This document shows positions 45,827 to 56,718 of a stretch of 64,000 nucleotides of DNA, piece by piece. The stretch's first letter is position 1. Every line of letters begins with the position of its first letter. Origin of the DNA: Selenihalanaerobacter shriftii (GTDB taxonomy: Bacteria; Bacillota; Halanaerobiia; Halobacteroidales; Acetohalobiaceae); contig NZ_FUWM01000006.1 of NCBI RefSeq assembly GCF_900167185.1, positions 62,001 to 126,000 of the forward strand, given 5' to 3'. Position numbers and translations under genes: made by a program. The notes below the pieces were generated by a model that had not been told where the DNA came from, did not search any database, and saw only the letters and a list, made by a program, of their open reading frames with translations.

Positions 45827-47650
45827 TTAAGGTCTAGTATGCTCTTTTAAATAATTATAAATAGTAGTAGCCATCTTTTGACTAATACCATGCACTTCAC
45901 CAAGTTCCTCAATTGATGCCTTACGAATCTTATCTAAAGAACCAAAATATTTTAATAGACTCTTTCTCCTCTTTTCACCTATTCCTGGAATATCATCTAA
46001 CATCGAATGAGTGACCCGCCTTGACCGCAGCTTCCGATGATAATTAACAGCAAATCTATGGGCTTCATCTCTTATACGCTGAATTAGATATAAGGCCTCT
46101 GAATCTCTAGGCAAGATGATCGGGTTCTGTCTATCTTTCACAAAAACCTCTTCTTCTCTTTTTGCTAAACCAAAGATAGGTTGATCTGCTACCCCTAAAT
46201 TATCTAAAATTTTTAAAGCAAAATTCAACTGCCCTTTCCCGCCATCTATTAAGATTAAATCTGGCATCTGTTGCCCTTCATTAACTAAACGAGAATATCT
46301 CCGCTGAACAACTTCTTCCATCATAGCAAAATCATTTGGACCCTCTACTGTCTTAATCTTAAATCTTCGATAATCGCTCTTTTTGGGCCTCCCATTTTCG
46401 AAGACAACTAATGAAGCTACTGGATCTGTACCTTGAATATTTGAAATATCAAAGCCTTCTACTCTAATTGGGGGCTTATCTAAATCTAAATAAGTCTGTA
46501 GCTGGCTTACTCCTTTAAGAGGCTTACGACTCTGATAATCAGACTTAATTAGATAATCTTTTAGATTATACTTAGCATTCCTTTGGGCCATATTTACTAA
46601 CTCTTTTTTAGCTCCTCGTTGAGGAGTCTTTAGATGAACCCGGGAACCTCTTTTTTCATTTAACCAATCCTCTATTATCTCTTTATCCTCGATTTCAATT
46701 TCTAGCAAAATCTCTTTTGGAATATAATTAGTATTCATATAGTACTGTTTGAGGAATGCAGTTAAGGTTTCATCTATGGCTTCAATTGATGTACCCTCCA
46801 TAATAAAATCTTCCTCACCTACTAAACGTCCATTTCTAACTACCATAATCTGCACGCAGGCTAAATCATCTTCATGAGCAGTAGCAATTACATCCTGATC
46901 TTCAAAATTAGGTGAAACCATCTTCTGTTTTTTAGTTATTTTTTTAATAGCTGTAATCTGATCGCGAAGTTCAGCTGCTATTTCAAAGTCTCTTTTTTCA
47001 GCTACCTCTTGCATTTGGCCTTCTAATTCCTTAATTAAATCCTGCTGTTTCCCTTCTAGAAAGAGTTGGACCTCTTTTACCATATTTTGATATTCATTTG
47101 ATGGAATCTCTTCAATACAAGGACCTAAACACTTTTCAATATGATAATTTAAACAAGCACGTTCCTCTTTTTTTTGCTCAGTCAATTTCTTTTTGCAATT
47201 TCTTAAGGGGAATAAATCTCTTAATAATTTTAAAGTTTTACGTACGGCATTAACATTAGTATAAGGACCGAAATATTTAGCCCCATCCTTCTTTACAATC
47301 CTAGTCATAAATACCCTAGGATAATCTTCATTAGTAGTTATTTTAATATAAGGATAGGTCTTATCATCCTTTAATCTAATATTAAATTTAGGATTATATT
47401 TTTTAATCATGGTAGCTTCTAGAATTAAAGCCTCTACTTCAGAGTCTGTTAGAATATAATCAAGATCAGATATTCTTTTAACTAATGCTTTTGTCTTTAA
47501 TGAATGGTTTCTAGACTTTTGAAAATAAGATCTAACTCTTTTCCGCAATGATTTAGCTTTACCTACATAAATTACTTGTCCAGATTTATTCTGCATTAAA
47601 TAAACCCCTGGACTATTAGGTAGGTTATCTAATTGTTGCTCTAATTTCAT
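45827..47650 (-). CDS. uvrC: Excinuclease ABC subunit C
   Basis: Dual-incision nuclease of nucleotide excision repair. About 607 residues. The GIY-YIG domain is at the N-terminus (NSPGVYLMQNKSGQVIYVG). The UVR domain with RDFEIAAELRDQITAI follows near 205. The RNase-H-like domain has EGFDISNIQGTDPVAS and LILIDGGKGQLNFA. Two HhH motifs end the protein (DDIPGIGEKRRKSLLKYF). I start at the ATG of MKLEQQLDN, eight bases after GGGGTG; an ATG 30 bases upstream has no good site. It lies near uvrA and uvrB. Confidence 0.96.
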   Translation of the reverse strand: MKLEQQLDNLPNSPGVYLMQNKSGQVIYVGKAKSLRKRVRSYFQKSRNHSLKTKALVKRISDLDYILTDSEVEALILEATMIKKYNPKFNIRLKDDKTYPYIKITTNEDYPRVFMTRIVKKDGAKYFGPYTNVNAVRKTLKLLRDLFPLRNCKKKLTEQKKEERACLNYHIEKCLGPCIEEIPSNEYQNMVKEVQLFLEGKQQDLIKELEGQMQEVAEKRDFEIAAELRDQITAIKKITKKQKMVSPNFEDQDVIATAHEDDLACVQIMVVRNGRLVGEEDFIMEGTSIEAIDETLTAFLKQYYMNTNYIPKEILLEIEIEDKEIIEDWLNEKRGSRVHLKTPQRGAKKELVNMAQRNAKYNLKDYLIKSDYQSRKPLKGVSQLQTYLDLDKPPIRVEGFDISNIQGTDPVASLVVFENGRPKKSDYRRFKIKTVEGPNDFAMMEEVVQRRYSRLVNEGQQMPDLILIDGGKGQLNFALKILDNLGVADQPIFGLAKREEEVFVKDRQNPIILPRDSEALYLIQRIRDEAHRFAVNYHRKLRSRRVTHSMLDDIPGIGEKRRKSLLKYFGSLDKIRKASIEELGEVHGISQKMATTIYNYLKEHTRP

Positions 47651-47706
47651 AATATAAACACCCCATAATTTAATTGCCAATTGACAATTAAAACCTTAAA
47701 AATAAT

Positions 47707-47745
47707 TAGACACAGACTTACATAGACAGCTCACAGACTAATAAT
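47707..47745. repeat. Dispersed intergenic repeat, degenerate copy D
   Basis: On the minus strand gtctgtgagctgtctatg aligns with the cagtgtctgtgtcagctatc part of copy C. Weak, hand-aligned only. Confidence 0.3.
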
Positions 47746-47766
47746 ACGTGATATTATAATCTGTTA

Positions 47767-50577
47767 TTATAATATTTCTTGTAAAAATTGCCCTGTATAA
47801 GATTCTTTAACCTCAGCTACTTCTTCTGGAGTTCCTGTAGTAATTACTTCTCCTCCATCTCGACCGCCTTCTGGACCTAAATCTATTATATAATCGGCAG
47901 ACTTAATAACATCTAAGTTATGTTCAATTACAATAACTGTGTTACCGCCTTCTCTTAACCTCTTTAATACTTCTAATAATTTTTTAACATCTTCAAAATG
48001 TAATCCTGTCGTTGGCTCATCCAAAATATAGACTGTATTCCCAGTGCTTCTCTTACTCAATTCAGTAGCTAATTTGACTCGTTGAGCTTCTCCTCCAGAA
48101 AGAGTTGTAGCCGGTTGACCTAATTTCATATAACCTAGGCCAACATCATATAAAGTCTGTAGTCTCCGTTTGATCTTAGGAATATGCTCAAAGAATTCCA
48201 ATGCTTCTTCTACTATCATATCTAATACATCAGCTACCGTCTTACCTTTATATTTAATCTCTAAAGTTTCATTGTTATATCGTTCCCCTTCACAGACTTC
48301 ACACGGCACATAGACATCTGCTAAGAAATGCATCTCAATCTTGATAATCCCATCACCACTACAGGCCTCACAGCGGCCACCTTTTACATTAAAGCTAAAA
48401 CGTCCTTTCTTATAACCACGACGTTTTGCTTCTGGTGTTTTAGCAAATATTTCTCTAATATAATTAAATACTTTCGTATACGTAGCTGGATTTGACCGAG
48501 GAGTCCTACCAATAGGTGATTGATCAATATTAATCACTTTATCTATCTCTTCTATACCTAATATTTCATCATATTGCCCTGGTTTATCTTTAGATTGATA
48601 GATCTCCTGCATTAATTTTTTATTTAAAGTTTGATTAATTAAGGTACTCTTTCCTGACCCAGAAACTCCAGTTATACAAGTGAAAACCCCTAATGGGATT
48701 TCAACATCTATATCTTTTAAATTATGTTGACTAGCTCCTTTTATCTCTAAGTATTTACCATTAGATCGATACCTTTCTTCTGGTATAGGAATTTCTTTTT
48801 CACCAGCAAGATACTTTCCAGTCAGTGATTCTTCTGCTTTTATCATATCCTCAGTCTTACCTTGGGCTACTATTCGTCCCCCATGCCTACCAGCCCCTGG
48901 ACCTATATCTATAACATGATCAGCTGATCGAATAGTCTCTTCATCATGTTCTACTACAATAACTGTATTCCCGACATCTCTTAAATCCTTTAATGTCCTA
49001 ATCAGTCGTTCATTATCTCTTTGATGCAAGCCAATACTAGGTTCATCAAGAATATAAAGTACTCCTACTAGACTTGAACCTATTTGAGTAGCTAGTCTAA
49101 TTCTCTGTGCTTCCCCTCCGGATAATGTACCAGCTGAACGGCTTAAAGTTAAATAATCAAGTCCTACATTATTTAAGAAAGTTAATCGTTCTCTAATTTC
49201 TTTTAAAATTTGACCTCCTATTATTTCCTCACGTTCATCTAATTCTATATTATTAAAGAAGGCAAGTGTGTCTTCAATAGGTATATCTGTTACTTCTTTA
49301 ATTGAACGTCCACCAACTGTAACCGCTAGGCTTTCTGGTCTTAACCTACCACCTTCACAGTCCGGACAGTTACCAATGCTCATATATTTTTCTAATCGTT
49401 TTCTAGATTTATCAGACTTTGTTTCTCTAGTTTTTCTTCTTAAATACCCAATAACCCCTTTAAACTTCGTTTCATGCATCCTAGTTCGATTATAACGATT
49501 AGTATACTTAAACTTTAATTCCTCTGAAGAACCATATAAGATAATATCAATAATTTCATCATCTAACCCTCTTAATGGCGTATCCAAACTGAAATTAAAA
49601 TGTTTAGCTAATGCTGTTAATAATTGTGGGTAGTAACGACTTCTAGATCTACGCCAAGGCAGAATAGCCCCATCATTAATCGATTTGTCATGTTCTAAGA
49701 TTAAATCAGGATCAAATTCCCGTTTTGAACCTAAACCATCACAGGTTGAACAAGCACCATAAGGACTATTAAAAGAAAACATTCGTGGAGTTAATTCTTC
49801 TAAATTAATACCACAATCAGGACAAGCAAAATGCACACTAAAAAGATGTTCTACTTCATCTATAATATCTACAATTACTAATCCTTCCCCTAATTCTAAA
49901 GCAGTCTCTAATGAATCCGCCAATCTTTCTTTAATTCCATCTTTAATAATTAAACGATCAATAACTACTTCAATTCGATGACGTTTATTCTTATCTAAAT
50001 TAATCTCTTCAGCAACATCTCTTACTTCCCCATCAATCTTAACCCGTACGTAACCTTCACGTTGAATATTTTTGAGAACATCTTGGTGTTCACCTTTACG
50101 ATCTTTAACTACTGGAGCTAGAATCTGCAACTTAGTTCTTTCTTCGAAATCTGATACTTGTTCTACAATTTCATCAATCGTCTGCGAAGATATCTGATCT
50201 CCACATTCTGGACAATGAGGGGTCCCAACTCTAGCATATAATAATCGTAAATAATCATATATCTCCGTGACAGTCCCTACTGTAGAACGAGGGTTTTGAC
50301 TAGTAGTCTTTTGATCAATTGAAATTGAAGGAGATAGGCCTTCAATATACTCTACCTTTGGCTTCTCCATCTGACCTAAAAATTGTCGGGCATAAGCAGA
50401 TAATGATTCTACATATCTCCGCTGCCCTTCAGCATAAATAGTGTCAAAAGCCAGAGAAGATTTACCAGAACCACTTAATCCAGTAATTACGATCAACTCA
50501 TCTCGGGGAATTTCTACATCTATATTCTTTAAATTATGCTCTTGTGCTCCTTTAACTATAATCTTATCCTTAGCCAT
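47767..50577 (-). CDS. uvrA: Excinuclease ABC subunit A
   Basis: DNA damage-recognition ATPase. About 936 residues with two ABC modules: Walker [13 protein letters not shown] near residue 33 and [11 protein letters not shown] near 640, with signatures [17 protein letters not shown] and [16 protein letters not shown]. Zinc-binding pairs are CPECGD with CPDCGI, ACSTCDG, and the C-terminal CEACSGDG with CEVCEGE. Start at the ATG of [10 protein letters not shown], 11 bases after GGAGG. It lies 36 bases after uvrB. Confidence 0.97.
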   Translation of the reverse strand: MAKDKIIVKGAQEHNLKNIDVEIPRDELIVITGLSGSGKSSLAFDTIYAEGQRRYVESLSAYARQFLGQMEKPKVEYIEGLSPSISIDQKTTSQNPRSTVGTVTEIYDYLRLLYARVGTPHCPECGDQISSQTIDEIVEQVSDFEERTKLQILAPVVKDRKGEHQDVLKNIQREGYVRVKIDGEVRDVAEEINLDKNKRHRIEVVIDRLIIKDGIKERLADSLETALELGEGLVIVDIIDEVEHLFSVHFACPDCGINLEELTPRMFSFNSPYGACSTCDGLGSKREFDPDLILEHDKSINDGAILPWRRSRSRYYPQLLTALAKHFNFSLDTPLRGLDDEIIDIILYGSSEELKFKYTNRYNRTRMHETKFKGVIGYLRRKTRETKSDKSRKRLEKYMSIGNCPDCEGGRLRPESLAVTVGGRSIKEVTDIPIEDTLAFFNNIELDEREEIIGGQILKEIRERLTFLNNVGLDYLTLSRSAGTLSGGEAQRIRLATQIGSSLVGVLYILDEPSIGLHQRDNERLIRTLKDLRDVGNTVIVVEHDEETIRSADHVIDIGPGAGRHGGRIVAQGKTEDMIKAEESLTGKYLAGEKEIPIPEERYRSNGKYLEIKGASQHNLKDIDVEIPLGVFTCITGVSGSGKSTLINQTLNKKLMQEIYQSKDKPGQYDEILGIEEIDKVINIDQSPIGRTPRSNPATYTKVFNYIREIFAKTPEAKRRGYKKGRFSFNVKGGRCEACSGDGIIKIEMHFLADVYVPCEVCEGERYNNETLEIKYKGKTVADVLDMIVEEALEFFEHIPKIKRRLQTLYDVGLGYMKLGQPATTLSGGEAQRVKLATELSKRSTGNTVYILDEPTTGLHFEDVKKLLEVLKRLREGGNTVIVIEHNLDVIKSADYIIDLGPEGGRDGGEVITTGTPEEVAEVKESYTGQFLQEIL

Positions 50578-50612
50578 CACTAATTACCTCCGATATTATT
50601 TTATTTATGCTT

Positions 50613-52607
50613 TCAATTTGAAAGCTCTTGTTCTAGTTCCTCAATCTCATCTCTAATTTGAGCTGCTAATTCAAATTCTAAATTAGCTGATGCCTCTTCC
50701 ATCTCTTCTTCTAATTCTATTAATAGTTGTTCAATTTCTTCTTTTGTCAAGTCTTCTTTCTCGGTATCCGAATCTACACCATAATCCACATCATTATTTT
50801 CAGCTACCATATCGACCGGTCGAATTACCTCTCTAATCGGCTTGATTATAGTCTGTGGTGTAATATTGTTCTTTTCATTAAAGTCTTGTTGAATTCGTCT
50901 TCTTCGATCTGTCTCATCAATAGCTGATTTCATTGAATCTGTCATCTTATCTGCATACATAATCACCCTACCATTGACATTACGAGCAGCTCGTCCAATA
51001 GTCTGCACCAATGAACGAGTTGAACGCAAGAACCCTTCTTTATCTGCATCTAAAATAGCTACCAGTGAAACTTCTGGTAAATCCAAACCTTCTCTTAAAA
51101 GGTTAATTCCTACTAAAACATCAAATTCACCTTTCCTTAAATCACGAATAATCTCTAACCGTTCAATAGTATCTATATCAGAATGAAGATATCTAACCTT
51201 AATTCCAGCCTCAGCTAGATATTCAGTTAAATCTTCAGACATTCTTTTAGTTAATGTAGTAATTAAGACTCGTTCATCATCTTCTACTACTTTTTGAATC
51301 TCTCCTAATAAATCATCAATCTGTCCTTTAATTGGCCTTACTTCTATCTGTGGATCAATTAAACCAGTAGGTCTAATAATCTGTTCTACTATTTGCTTGC
51401 TATTTTCATGTTCATAAGGTCCAGGAGTAGCTGAGATATAGGCTGCTTGATCTATTGTTTTTTCGAATTCAGAAAAGTTTAACGGTCTATTATCCAAAGC
51501 AGACGGGAGTCTAAATCCATGTTCTACTAGCTTCTGCTTTCTAGCTCTATCTCCAGCATACATTCCACCGATTTGTGGAATAGTCTTATGAGATTCATCA
51601 ATTAGAAGTAAGAAATCATCAGGAAAGTAATCAATTAAAGTTTGTGGTCTAGAACCTGGTGATCTATTGGCCAAGTGTCTTGAATAATTTTCAATACCTT
51701 GACAGAATCCTACCTCCTCTAACATTTCTAAATCATATTTAGTCCTCTGTTCTACTCTCTGAGCCTCTAAAAGCTTGTCCTGACTACGTAACTTCTCTAA
51801 TTGCTCTCCTAATTCAGCTCTAATACTCTTAATAGCTCTTTGTAGTTTCTCCTCCTTAGTAACAAAGTGACTTGCCGGATAAATAGTTAACTCTTTTAAT
51901 TCTTCTTTAATTTCTCCGGTTAATGGGTTTACTTCTCTTAATCTATCTATTTCATCTCCAAATAACTCTACTCGATATACTTTTTCTTCATATGCTGGGT
52001 GAATTTCTATAACATCACCTCTGACTCGAAAACTACCTCTATTTAAGTCAAAGTTATTTCTTTTATATTGAATGTGTACTAATTCTCTAGTAATATCACG
52101 TCTATCCTTAATTTCTCCTTTCTTTAAAGAACAGGTTAAATCTAAATAATCCGCCGGTGAACCTAAACCATAAATACATGAAACACTAGCTACAATAATT
52201 ACATCTTCTCTTTCAAAAAGTTTACTAGTAGCTGCTAGTCTCAATTTATCTACTTCTTCATTGATGGACGCATCCTTCTCTATATAAGTATCAGTCTGAG
52301 GTACATAAGCCTCTGGTTGATAATAATCATAATAACTAACAAAGTATTCTACAGCATTATTAGGAAAAAAATCTCTAAATTCACTACAAAGTTGGGCAGC
52401 TAAAGTCTTATTATGAGCAATTACTAAAGTCGGCTTCTGTACTCTTTCAATCAAATTAGCCATAGTAAATGTTTTACCAGAGCCAGTAACACCTAAAAGG
52501 GTCTGATCCCTCATTCCTGCTTCTACTCCAGCAGTTAACTGCTCAATAGCCTTTGGTTGATCCCCACAAGGACTATATTCTGAAATTAACTCAAATTCAG
52601 GCATCAT
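50613..52607 (-). CDS. uvrB: Excinuclease ABC subunit B
   Basis: Helicase-like damage-verification subunit. 664 residues. Walker A is [13 protein letters not shown] (about 41), and the beta-hairpin is in [21 protein letters not shown]. The motifs [42 protein letters not shown] and [19 protein letters not shown] are all present. The C-terminal UVR motif [19 protein letters not shown] binds UvrC. Two adjacent ATGs; either could start. No LexA-type box was seen upstream. Confidence 0.97.
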   Translation of the reverse strand: MMPEFELISEYSPCGDQPKAIEQLTAGVEAGMRDQTLLGVTGSGKTFTMANLIERVQKPTLVIAHNKTLAAQLCSEFRDFFPNNAVEYFVSYYDYYQPEAYVPQTDTYIEKDASINEEVDKLRLAATSKLFEREDVIIVASVSCIYGLGSPADYLDLTCSLKKGEIKDRRDITRELVHIQYKRNNFDLNRGSFRVRGDVIEIHPAYEEKVYRVELFGDEIDRLREVNPLTGEIKEELKELTIYPASHFVTKEEKLQRAIKSIRAELGEQLEKLRSQDKLLEAQRVEQRTKYDLEMLEEVGFCQGIENYSRHLANRSPGSRPQTLIDYFPDDFLLLIDESHKTIPQIGGMYAGDRARKQKLVEHGFRLPSALDNRPLNFSEFEKTIDQAAYISATPGPYEHENSKQIVEQIIRPTGLIDPQIEVRPIKGQIDDLLGEIQKVVEDDERVLITTLTKRMSEDLTEYLAEAGIKVRYLHSDIDTIERLEIIRDLRKGEFDVLVGINLLREGLDLPEVSLVAILDADKEGFLRSTRSLVQTIGRAARNVNGRVIMYADKMTDSMKSAIDETDRRRRIQQDFNEKNNITPQTIIKPIREVIRPVDMVAENNDVDYGVDSDTEKEDLTKEEIEQLLIELEEEMEEASANLEFELAAQIRDEIEELEQELSN

Positions 52608-52662
52608 TATCGCCTCCTAACATTTCTATTATAACATAATTAAATAAAATTAAAAAAGCTAG

Positions 52663-52827
52663 TTATTTATCTTCTTTATCTAATTCCATATGTTTTAAGA
52701 TTAGCTTATCCAGTTCTTGGCTTAAAGATAGGATATCTTCATGTGAAAAACTACCTTTATCAGATACATTCATTCGTAATAACTTTCTTTGTTGGCTGAT
52801 AATCCTTTTCAATTCTTCTTTTATCAT
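52663..52827 (-). CDS. Spo0E-family aspartyl phosphatase
   Basis: About 54 residues from the ATG of MIKEELKRI, preceded by AAGGTTGTG; a longer ORF from 52878 lacks a better site. Two helices, with the conserved LSLSQELDKLI (S-Q-E-L-D) core at the second. Spo0E-like proteins dephosphorylate Spo0A-P and delay sporulation. It lies between uvrB and a polysaccharide deacetylase and gives the only sporulation hint in the window besides WhiA. Confidence 0.8.
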   Translation of the reverse strand: MIKEELKRIISQQRKLLRMNVSDKGSFSHEDILSLSQELDKLILKHMELDKEDK

Positions 52828-52936
52828 ATCTATCACAACCTTATTAGTAATAGTTACTATTATTATAACAGAATTCATTTGTTAAGTAAAGGTTGTGGAA
52901 ATGTTTTACATGAAACATTCTGTAATAAAAGAAAAA

Positions 52937-52968
52937 AAGCTCAATTATCTTATAGATAACTGAGCCTT
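52937..52968 (-). terminator. Terminator after the polysaccharide deacetylase gene
   Basis: Minus-strand stem ggctcagttatct/agataattgagct with a small loop, followed by TTTTTTTCTTTTAT. Confidence 0.8.
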
Positions 52969-52974
52969 AATCTC

Positions 52975-54138
52975 CTATTGAATTCCTTCAGTTAATTCAG
53001 AAACATATACTAACTGAATCCCCATCTCTTCTAACTTAGGAATCATTTCTTGAATAGCTAAAGCAGTATTAGGTCGAACATGTCCAATTGTTATTAGTTC
53101 ACCTTTCTTTAAAGCTACTTCAGCTAATTTTTTAATCTGCTTTTTAACTTCTGCTTTATTGTCAACATTATCAATGAATAGATAATTAACAGCATAAGCT
53201 TCATCAACCCTCTGGGCCATAGCTGGCACAACTGAGTTAGGAGCTGTACTACTGTCGACAAAGAAGAGTTCTTGCTTCCGTAAGTAATCTAAGACTACTT
53301 CCATCACCTTCTCATTAGCTGTAGCCTTTGATCCCATATGATTATTAACACCAGCTATATCTACACCTAAATTATCAATATCCTTCTTTATTTGCTCTGC
53401 AATCTCTGTACTAGACATATCTACATAAATAGCACCAGCACCAGGATCTACCTCAGAAACAGGCTCCATAGGTAGATGTAGTAAAACTTGATGACCAGCT
53501 TCTTTAGATCCTTTTGCATCTTGAGTAGAATATGGTCGAAAAGGCAATACTGCTACCGTTATTTGTCTGTCTATCTCTAACAATTCTTCAGTGCCAGCCC
53601 GATTAAAACCTAAGTCATCAATAACAAAAGCCATCTTGGCTTTAATTTGTGGTTGAATTAATTTTAATCGATAAGTAACTAAAGTTTCAGAAGTTACCTC
53701 CTCTGGTCGAAAAGTAATCTCTATTAATGCTTCTTCTTGATTCTTTTTCGTTAGCCTATTTCTTAAGTTGAAATCTATTTTCTGTTTATCAATGCTTTTT
53801 GTTAAACCTTCAATTAATCTATCTATTTCTATCTTATGTCTAGCAGGAAAAGGCAAATTCACTTGTAGCTTCTCGCTTTTCCAAATGATTTTCTTACCAT
53901 CTATTATCTTTTCTTCCTGATTAATTTCAATAAGTTTTGATTTAACATCAATCTCTTGTCTATTCCAATAATTATTTATGCTCTCTTTGATCTCTTTGCT
54001 TAGTTTTGTATAATCTAATTCCTTAATTTTTTCTTCTTTTTTCTCAGAGACGTCTGGATTACTACATGCAGCAATAACTGATATAATTAATACTCCTATA
54101 ATTAGAAGTATTATCTTCTTTTGCGTCGTTAATTTCAT
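52975..54138 (-). CDS. Divergent polysaccharide deacetylase lipoprotein
   Basis: About 387 residues. Lipoprotein signal with VIAACS near residue 25. The C-terminal two-thirds (about 165-387) follow the divergent polysaccharide deacetylase family: MAFVIDDLGFN, QVLLHLPMEP, GVNNHMGSKAT, FFVDSSTAPNSV and ITIGHVRPNTALAI. Metal-type residues D-D and H are present. It probably acts on cell-envelope glycans outside the membrane. ATG of MKLTTQKK, eight bases after AAAGGG. Next to ctpA, a common pairing. Confidence 0.88.
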   Translation of the reverse strand: MKLTTQKKIILLIIGVLIISVIAACSNPDVSEKKEEKIKELDYTKLSKEIKESINNYWNRQEIDVKSKLIEINQEEKIIDGKKIIWKSEKLQVNLPFPARHKIEIDRLIEGLTKSIDKQKIDFNLRNRLTKKNQEEALIEITFRPEEVTSETLVTYRLKLIQPQIKAKMAFVIDDLGFNRAGTEELLEIDRQITVAVLPFRPYSTQDAKGSKEAGHQVLLHLPMEPVSEVDPGAGAIYVDMSSTEIAEQIKKDIDNLGVDIAGVNNHMGSKATANEKVMEVVLDYLRKQELFFVDSSTAPNSVVPAMAQRVDEAYAVNYLFIDNVDNKAEVKKQIKKLAEVALKKGELITIGHVRPNTALAIQEMIPKLEEMGIQLVYVSELTEGIQ

Positions 54139-54166
54139 ATTCAATTCCCTTTCTTCATCTGTAAAT

Positions 54167-55423
54167 TTAACTAGCTGATTTAAATTCTGCTTTTTTATTC
54201 TTAATCTTTTTCTTCAAATGTTTAATAGCTTTCTGTAACTGTTCATCTTGTTCAGTCTCTGAATCATACTTAATCTTAATATCAGGGTCAATTCCTTTAT
54301 GATTAATATATCGTTCATTTGGAGTATAATAACGTGCAGTAGTTAACTTTAAAGCTGATCCATCATCTAAAGAAACAACCGTCTGCACAACCCCTTTCCC
54401 AAATGTTGTATTTCCAATTAGAACTCCAGTCTCAGTATCCTGAATGGCTCCTGCAACTATCTCAGAAGCACTTGCACTCCCTTTATTAATTAATACTACT
54501 AATGGATAATCAACCGGCTTGATTTCTGTAGAAGCTAATAATGTTTCCTTCTCTCCATTTCGTTGCTTAACATGAACTATTGGACCATTAGGTATAAAGT
54601 TACTTGTTAAATCTACTGCTTCATCTAAGATACCTCCTGGATTATTTCTTAAATCCAAGATAATCCCTTTCACATTCTTCTTCTGTAATTTTTCTAACTC
54701 CTTTTGTACGTCTTTTCCTACATCCTTAGCAAATTGTGTAACTCTAATGTAGCCAATATTATCTGCTTTTACTTCTGATTTAACATATGGAACATCTATC
54801 ATAGCCCTAGTAATATTCACTTTGATTTTTTTATAGTTAGACTTTTCTTCATTTTTAGCCGATGAATCTGTCTTATCAGATCCTTCTTCGTTTAAATTAC
54901 GTTTAATTGTTAACTCTACTTTTGTTCCTGGTTTCCCTTTCATTAAACTTACTGCTTTATTAATAGACATCTTTTCTGTTGAATGATCATCAATCTTAAT
55001 AATGATATCTTTAGCTTGTAAATTGGCTTTCGAACCAGGAGTACCTTCAATTGGAGAAACAATGGTTAATTTATCATCTAACATAGTTATTATAATACCA
55101 ATACCACCAAATTCACCTTTGAAGTCTTCTTTCATCCCTTTATAATCCTCTTCTGAGAGATATGTAGTATAAGGATCATCTAAAGAATCCAACATCCCTT
55201 CAATGGCACCAGTTAAAAGTTTATTTATATCCACTTCCTTAACATAGTATTGTTCTACAATACTTAATACATTTTTAAAAGTTCCAAACTTTTGAGGCAC
55301 TTTCCTAGATAATGAATAATTGTTAGCCTGTACATCTCTAATGAAGAAACCTAATGTACCTGCTCCCAAAATTAACGCAATAATTAACAAAATACCAACT
55401 ATACTTCTCTTTCTTTTGAACAT
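54167..55423 (-). CDS. ctpA: Carboxy-terminal processing protease CtpA (S41)
   Basis: 418 residues. One N-terminal transmembrane helix (about 8-29), then a PDZ domain (about 90-170; FGGIGIIITMLDDKL), then the S41 catalytic domain. The catalytic Ser is in NKGSASASEIVAGAIQD and the Lys in TFGKGVVQT. The extra N-terminal signature DDPYTTYL is present. Extracytoplasmic tail-specific protease. It lies 30 bases from the polysaccharide deacetylase gene. Confidence 0.94.
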   Translation of the reverse strand: MFKRKRSIVGILLIIALILGAGTLGFFIRDVQANNYSLSRKVPQKFGTFKNVLSIVEQYYVKEVDINKLLTGAIEGMLDSLDDPYTTYLSEEDYKGMKEDFKGEFGGIGIIITMLDDKLTIVSPIEGTPGSKANLQAKDIIIKIDDHSTEKMSINKAVSLMKGKPGTKVELTIKRNLNEEGSDKTDSSAKNEEKSNYKKIKVNITRAMIDVPYVKSEVKADNIGYIRVTQFAKDVGKDVQKELEKLQKKNVKGIILDLRNNPGGILDEAVDLTSNFIPNGPIVHVKQRNGEKETLLASTEIKPVDYPLVVLINKGSASASEIVAGAIQDTETGVLIGNTTFGKGVVQTVVSLDDGSALKLTTARYYTPNERYINHKGIDPDIKIKYDSETEQDEQLQKAIKHLKKKIKNKKAEFKSAS

Positions 55424-55631
55424 GCTTTTTCCACTACCTTTCTATACATACTTTAATCTATTTAGAATAATCTTATCTTCTCTATTAATCATTTCTAGGT
55501 AATACCCTTATTTCCTGTCTTTAAAAAAAAATTTATCAAAAAATATTAGGATGATTTATATAATTATGTATATGTAAGAAATTAGTGGGTTTATACACAA
55601 TTTTAAATAAAGTTTAATTTCTTAGATATTA

Positions 55632-55662
55632 AAAAAAGCCGCGACTTATAGCCACGGCTTCT
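55632..55662 (-). terminator. Terminator after the transketolase genes
   Basis: Minus-strand agccgtgg/ccgcggct-type stem with an 8-base loop, followed by TTTTTTTAATA. Five bases beyond the stop of the C-terminal transketolase subunit. Confidence 0.75.
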
Positions 55663-55667
55663 TTACC

Positions 55668-56609
55668 TTATTTTTTATCTAGTACTTCTTTTACAGCACT
55701 GATTATATGCTTTGCACTAATTTCAAAGTAATCCATTAACTCTTCTGGACCTCCAGAACGTCCGAAGGTATCTTTAATTCCTACTCGCTTCATAGGTACA
55801 GGATAATTTTCACCTAATGCTTCAGCAACAGCACTACCTAAACCACCATAGATATTATGCTCTTCGGCAGTCACTACTGCTCCAGTCTTTTTAGCAGAAG
55901 CAACTACTCCTTCAACATCAATCGGTTTAATAGTATGTACATTAACTACTTCAACATCTATACCTTCTTCTGCCAGGCGATTTGCTGCATCTAAAGCTTC
56001 ACCAACCATAACTCCAGTAGCAAAGATTGTTAAATCGCTACCTTCTTTAATCGGCATTACTTTACCCCATTTGAATTCATAATCTTCTTCATCAAAGACC
56101 ACTGGAACTCCGCCACGGGTAAACCGCATATAAACTGGCCCGTCATAATCTACAGCTGCTTCCACTACTGCTTTAGCCTCTACAGCATCCCCGGGAACAA
56201 TAACTGTCATATTTGGAATAGAACGCATAATTCCAATATCTTCAATAGCTTGATGAGTAGCCCCATCTTCACCAACAGTAATCCCAGCATGAGTAACAGC
56301 AATCTTAACATTTAAATTTGGATAAGCAATAGAATTTCTGATCTGATCCGCTACTCGTGAACTTCCGAATACTGCAAAAGTACTGACAAATGGAACTTTA
56401 CCAGCAGTAGCCATTCCTGCAGCAGTTCCTACCATATTCTGTTCAGCAATTCCCATCTGGAAGAAACGTTCTGGAAATTCTGCTGCGAAATTTTTTACTC
56501 TTGTTGATGAGCCTACATCAGCATCGAATACCACAATATTCTCATTCTCTTTTCCTAACTCTAATAATGCCTCTCCATAAGCATCTCTAGTTGCAATCTT
56601 TTCAGACAT
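55668..56609 (-). CDS. Transketolase, C-terminal subunit
   Basis: 313 residues: pyrimidine-binding domain with FQMGIAEQNMVGTAAGMAT (catalytic Glu) and the transketolase C-terminal domain with VVTAEEHNIYGGLGSAVAEAL and KDTFGRSGGPEELMDYF. It pairs with the N-terminal subunit upstream to form a split thiamine-diphosphate transketolase, common in anaerobic Firmicutes and archaea. Separated from it by 109 bases holding a dispersed repeat. Confidence 0.93.
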   Translation of the reverse strand: MSEKIATRDAYGEALLELGKENENIVVFDADVGSSTRVKNFAAEFPERFFQMGIAEQNMVGTAAGMATAGKVPFVSTFAVFGSSRVADQIRNSIAYPNLNVKIAVTHAGITVGEDGATHQAIEDIGIMRSIPNMTVIVPGDAVEAKAVVEAAVDYDGPVYMRFTRGGVPVVFDEEDYEFKWGKVMPIKEGSDLTIFATGVMVGEALDAANRLAEEGIDVEVVNVHTIKPIDVEGVVASAKKTGAVVTAEEHNIYGGLGSAVAEALGENYPVPMKRVGIKDTFGRSGGPEELMDYFEISAKHIISAVKEVLDKK

Positions 56610-56631
56610 TTATGTAATTCCTCCTTAATCA

Positions 56632-56718
56632 GTTTTCAATTTTCAGTTGCCAGTGTCTGTGTCAGCTATCTGTATTAGTCTCTTTCTCTGACACTGTATT
56701 CCTGACACTGATAACTTT
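56632..56718. repeat. Dispersed intergenic repeat, copy C
   Basis: Gccagtgtctgtgtcagc at the left, then ctgacactgtattcctgac at the right; the arms are partly inverted. It lies between the two transketolase subunit genes, inside an operon. Confidence 0.55.

Noticed and set aside
52608-52662. LexA/SOS box upstream of uvrB
   Set aside because: No CGAAC-N4-GTTCG or similar palindrome was found by eye between uvrB and the Spo0E-like gene or just beyond.
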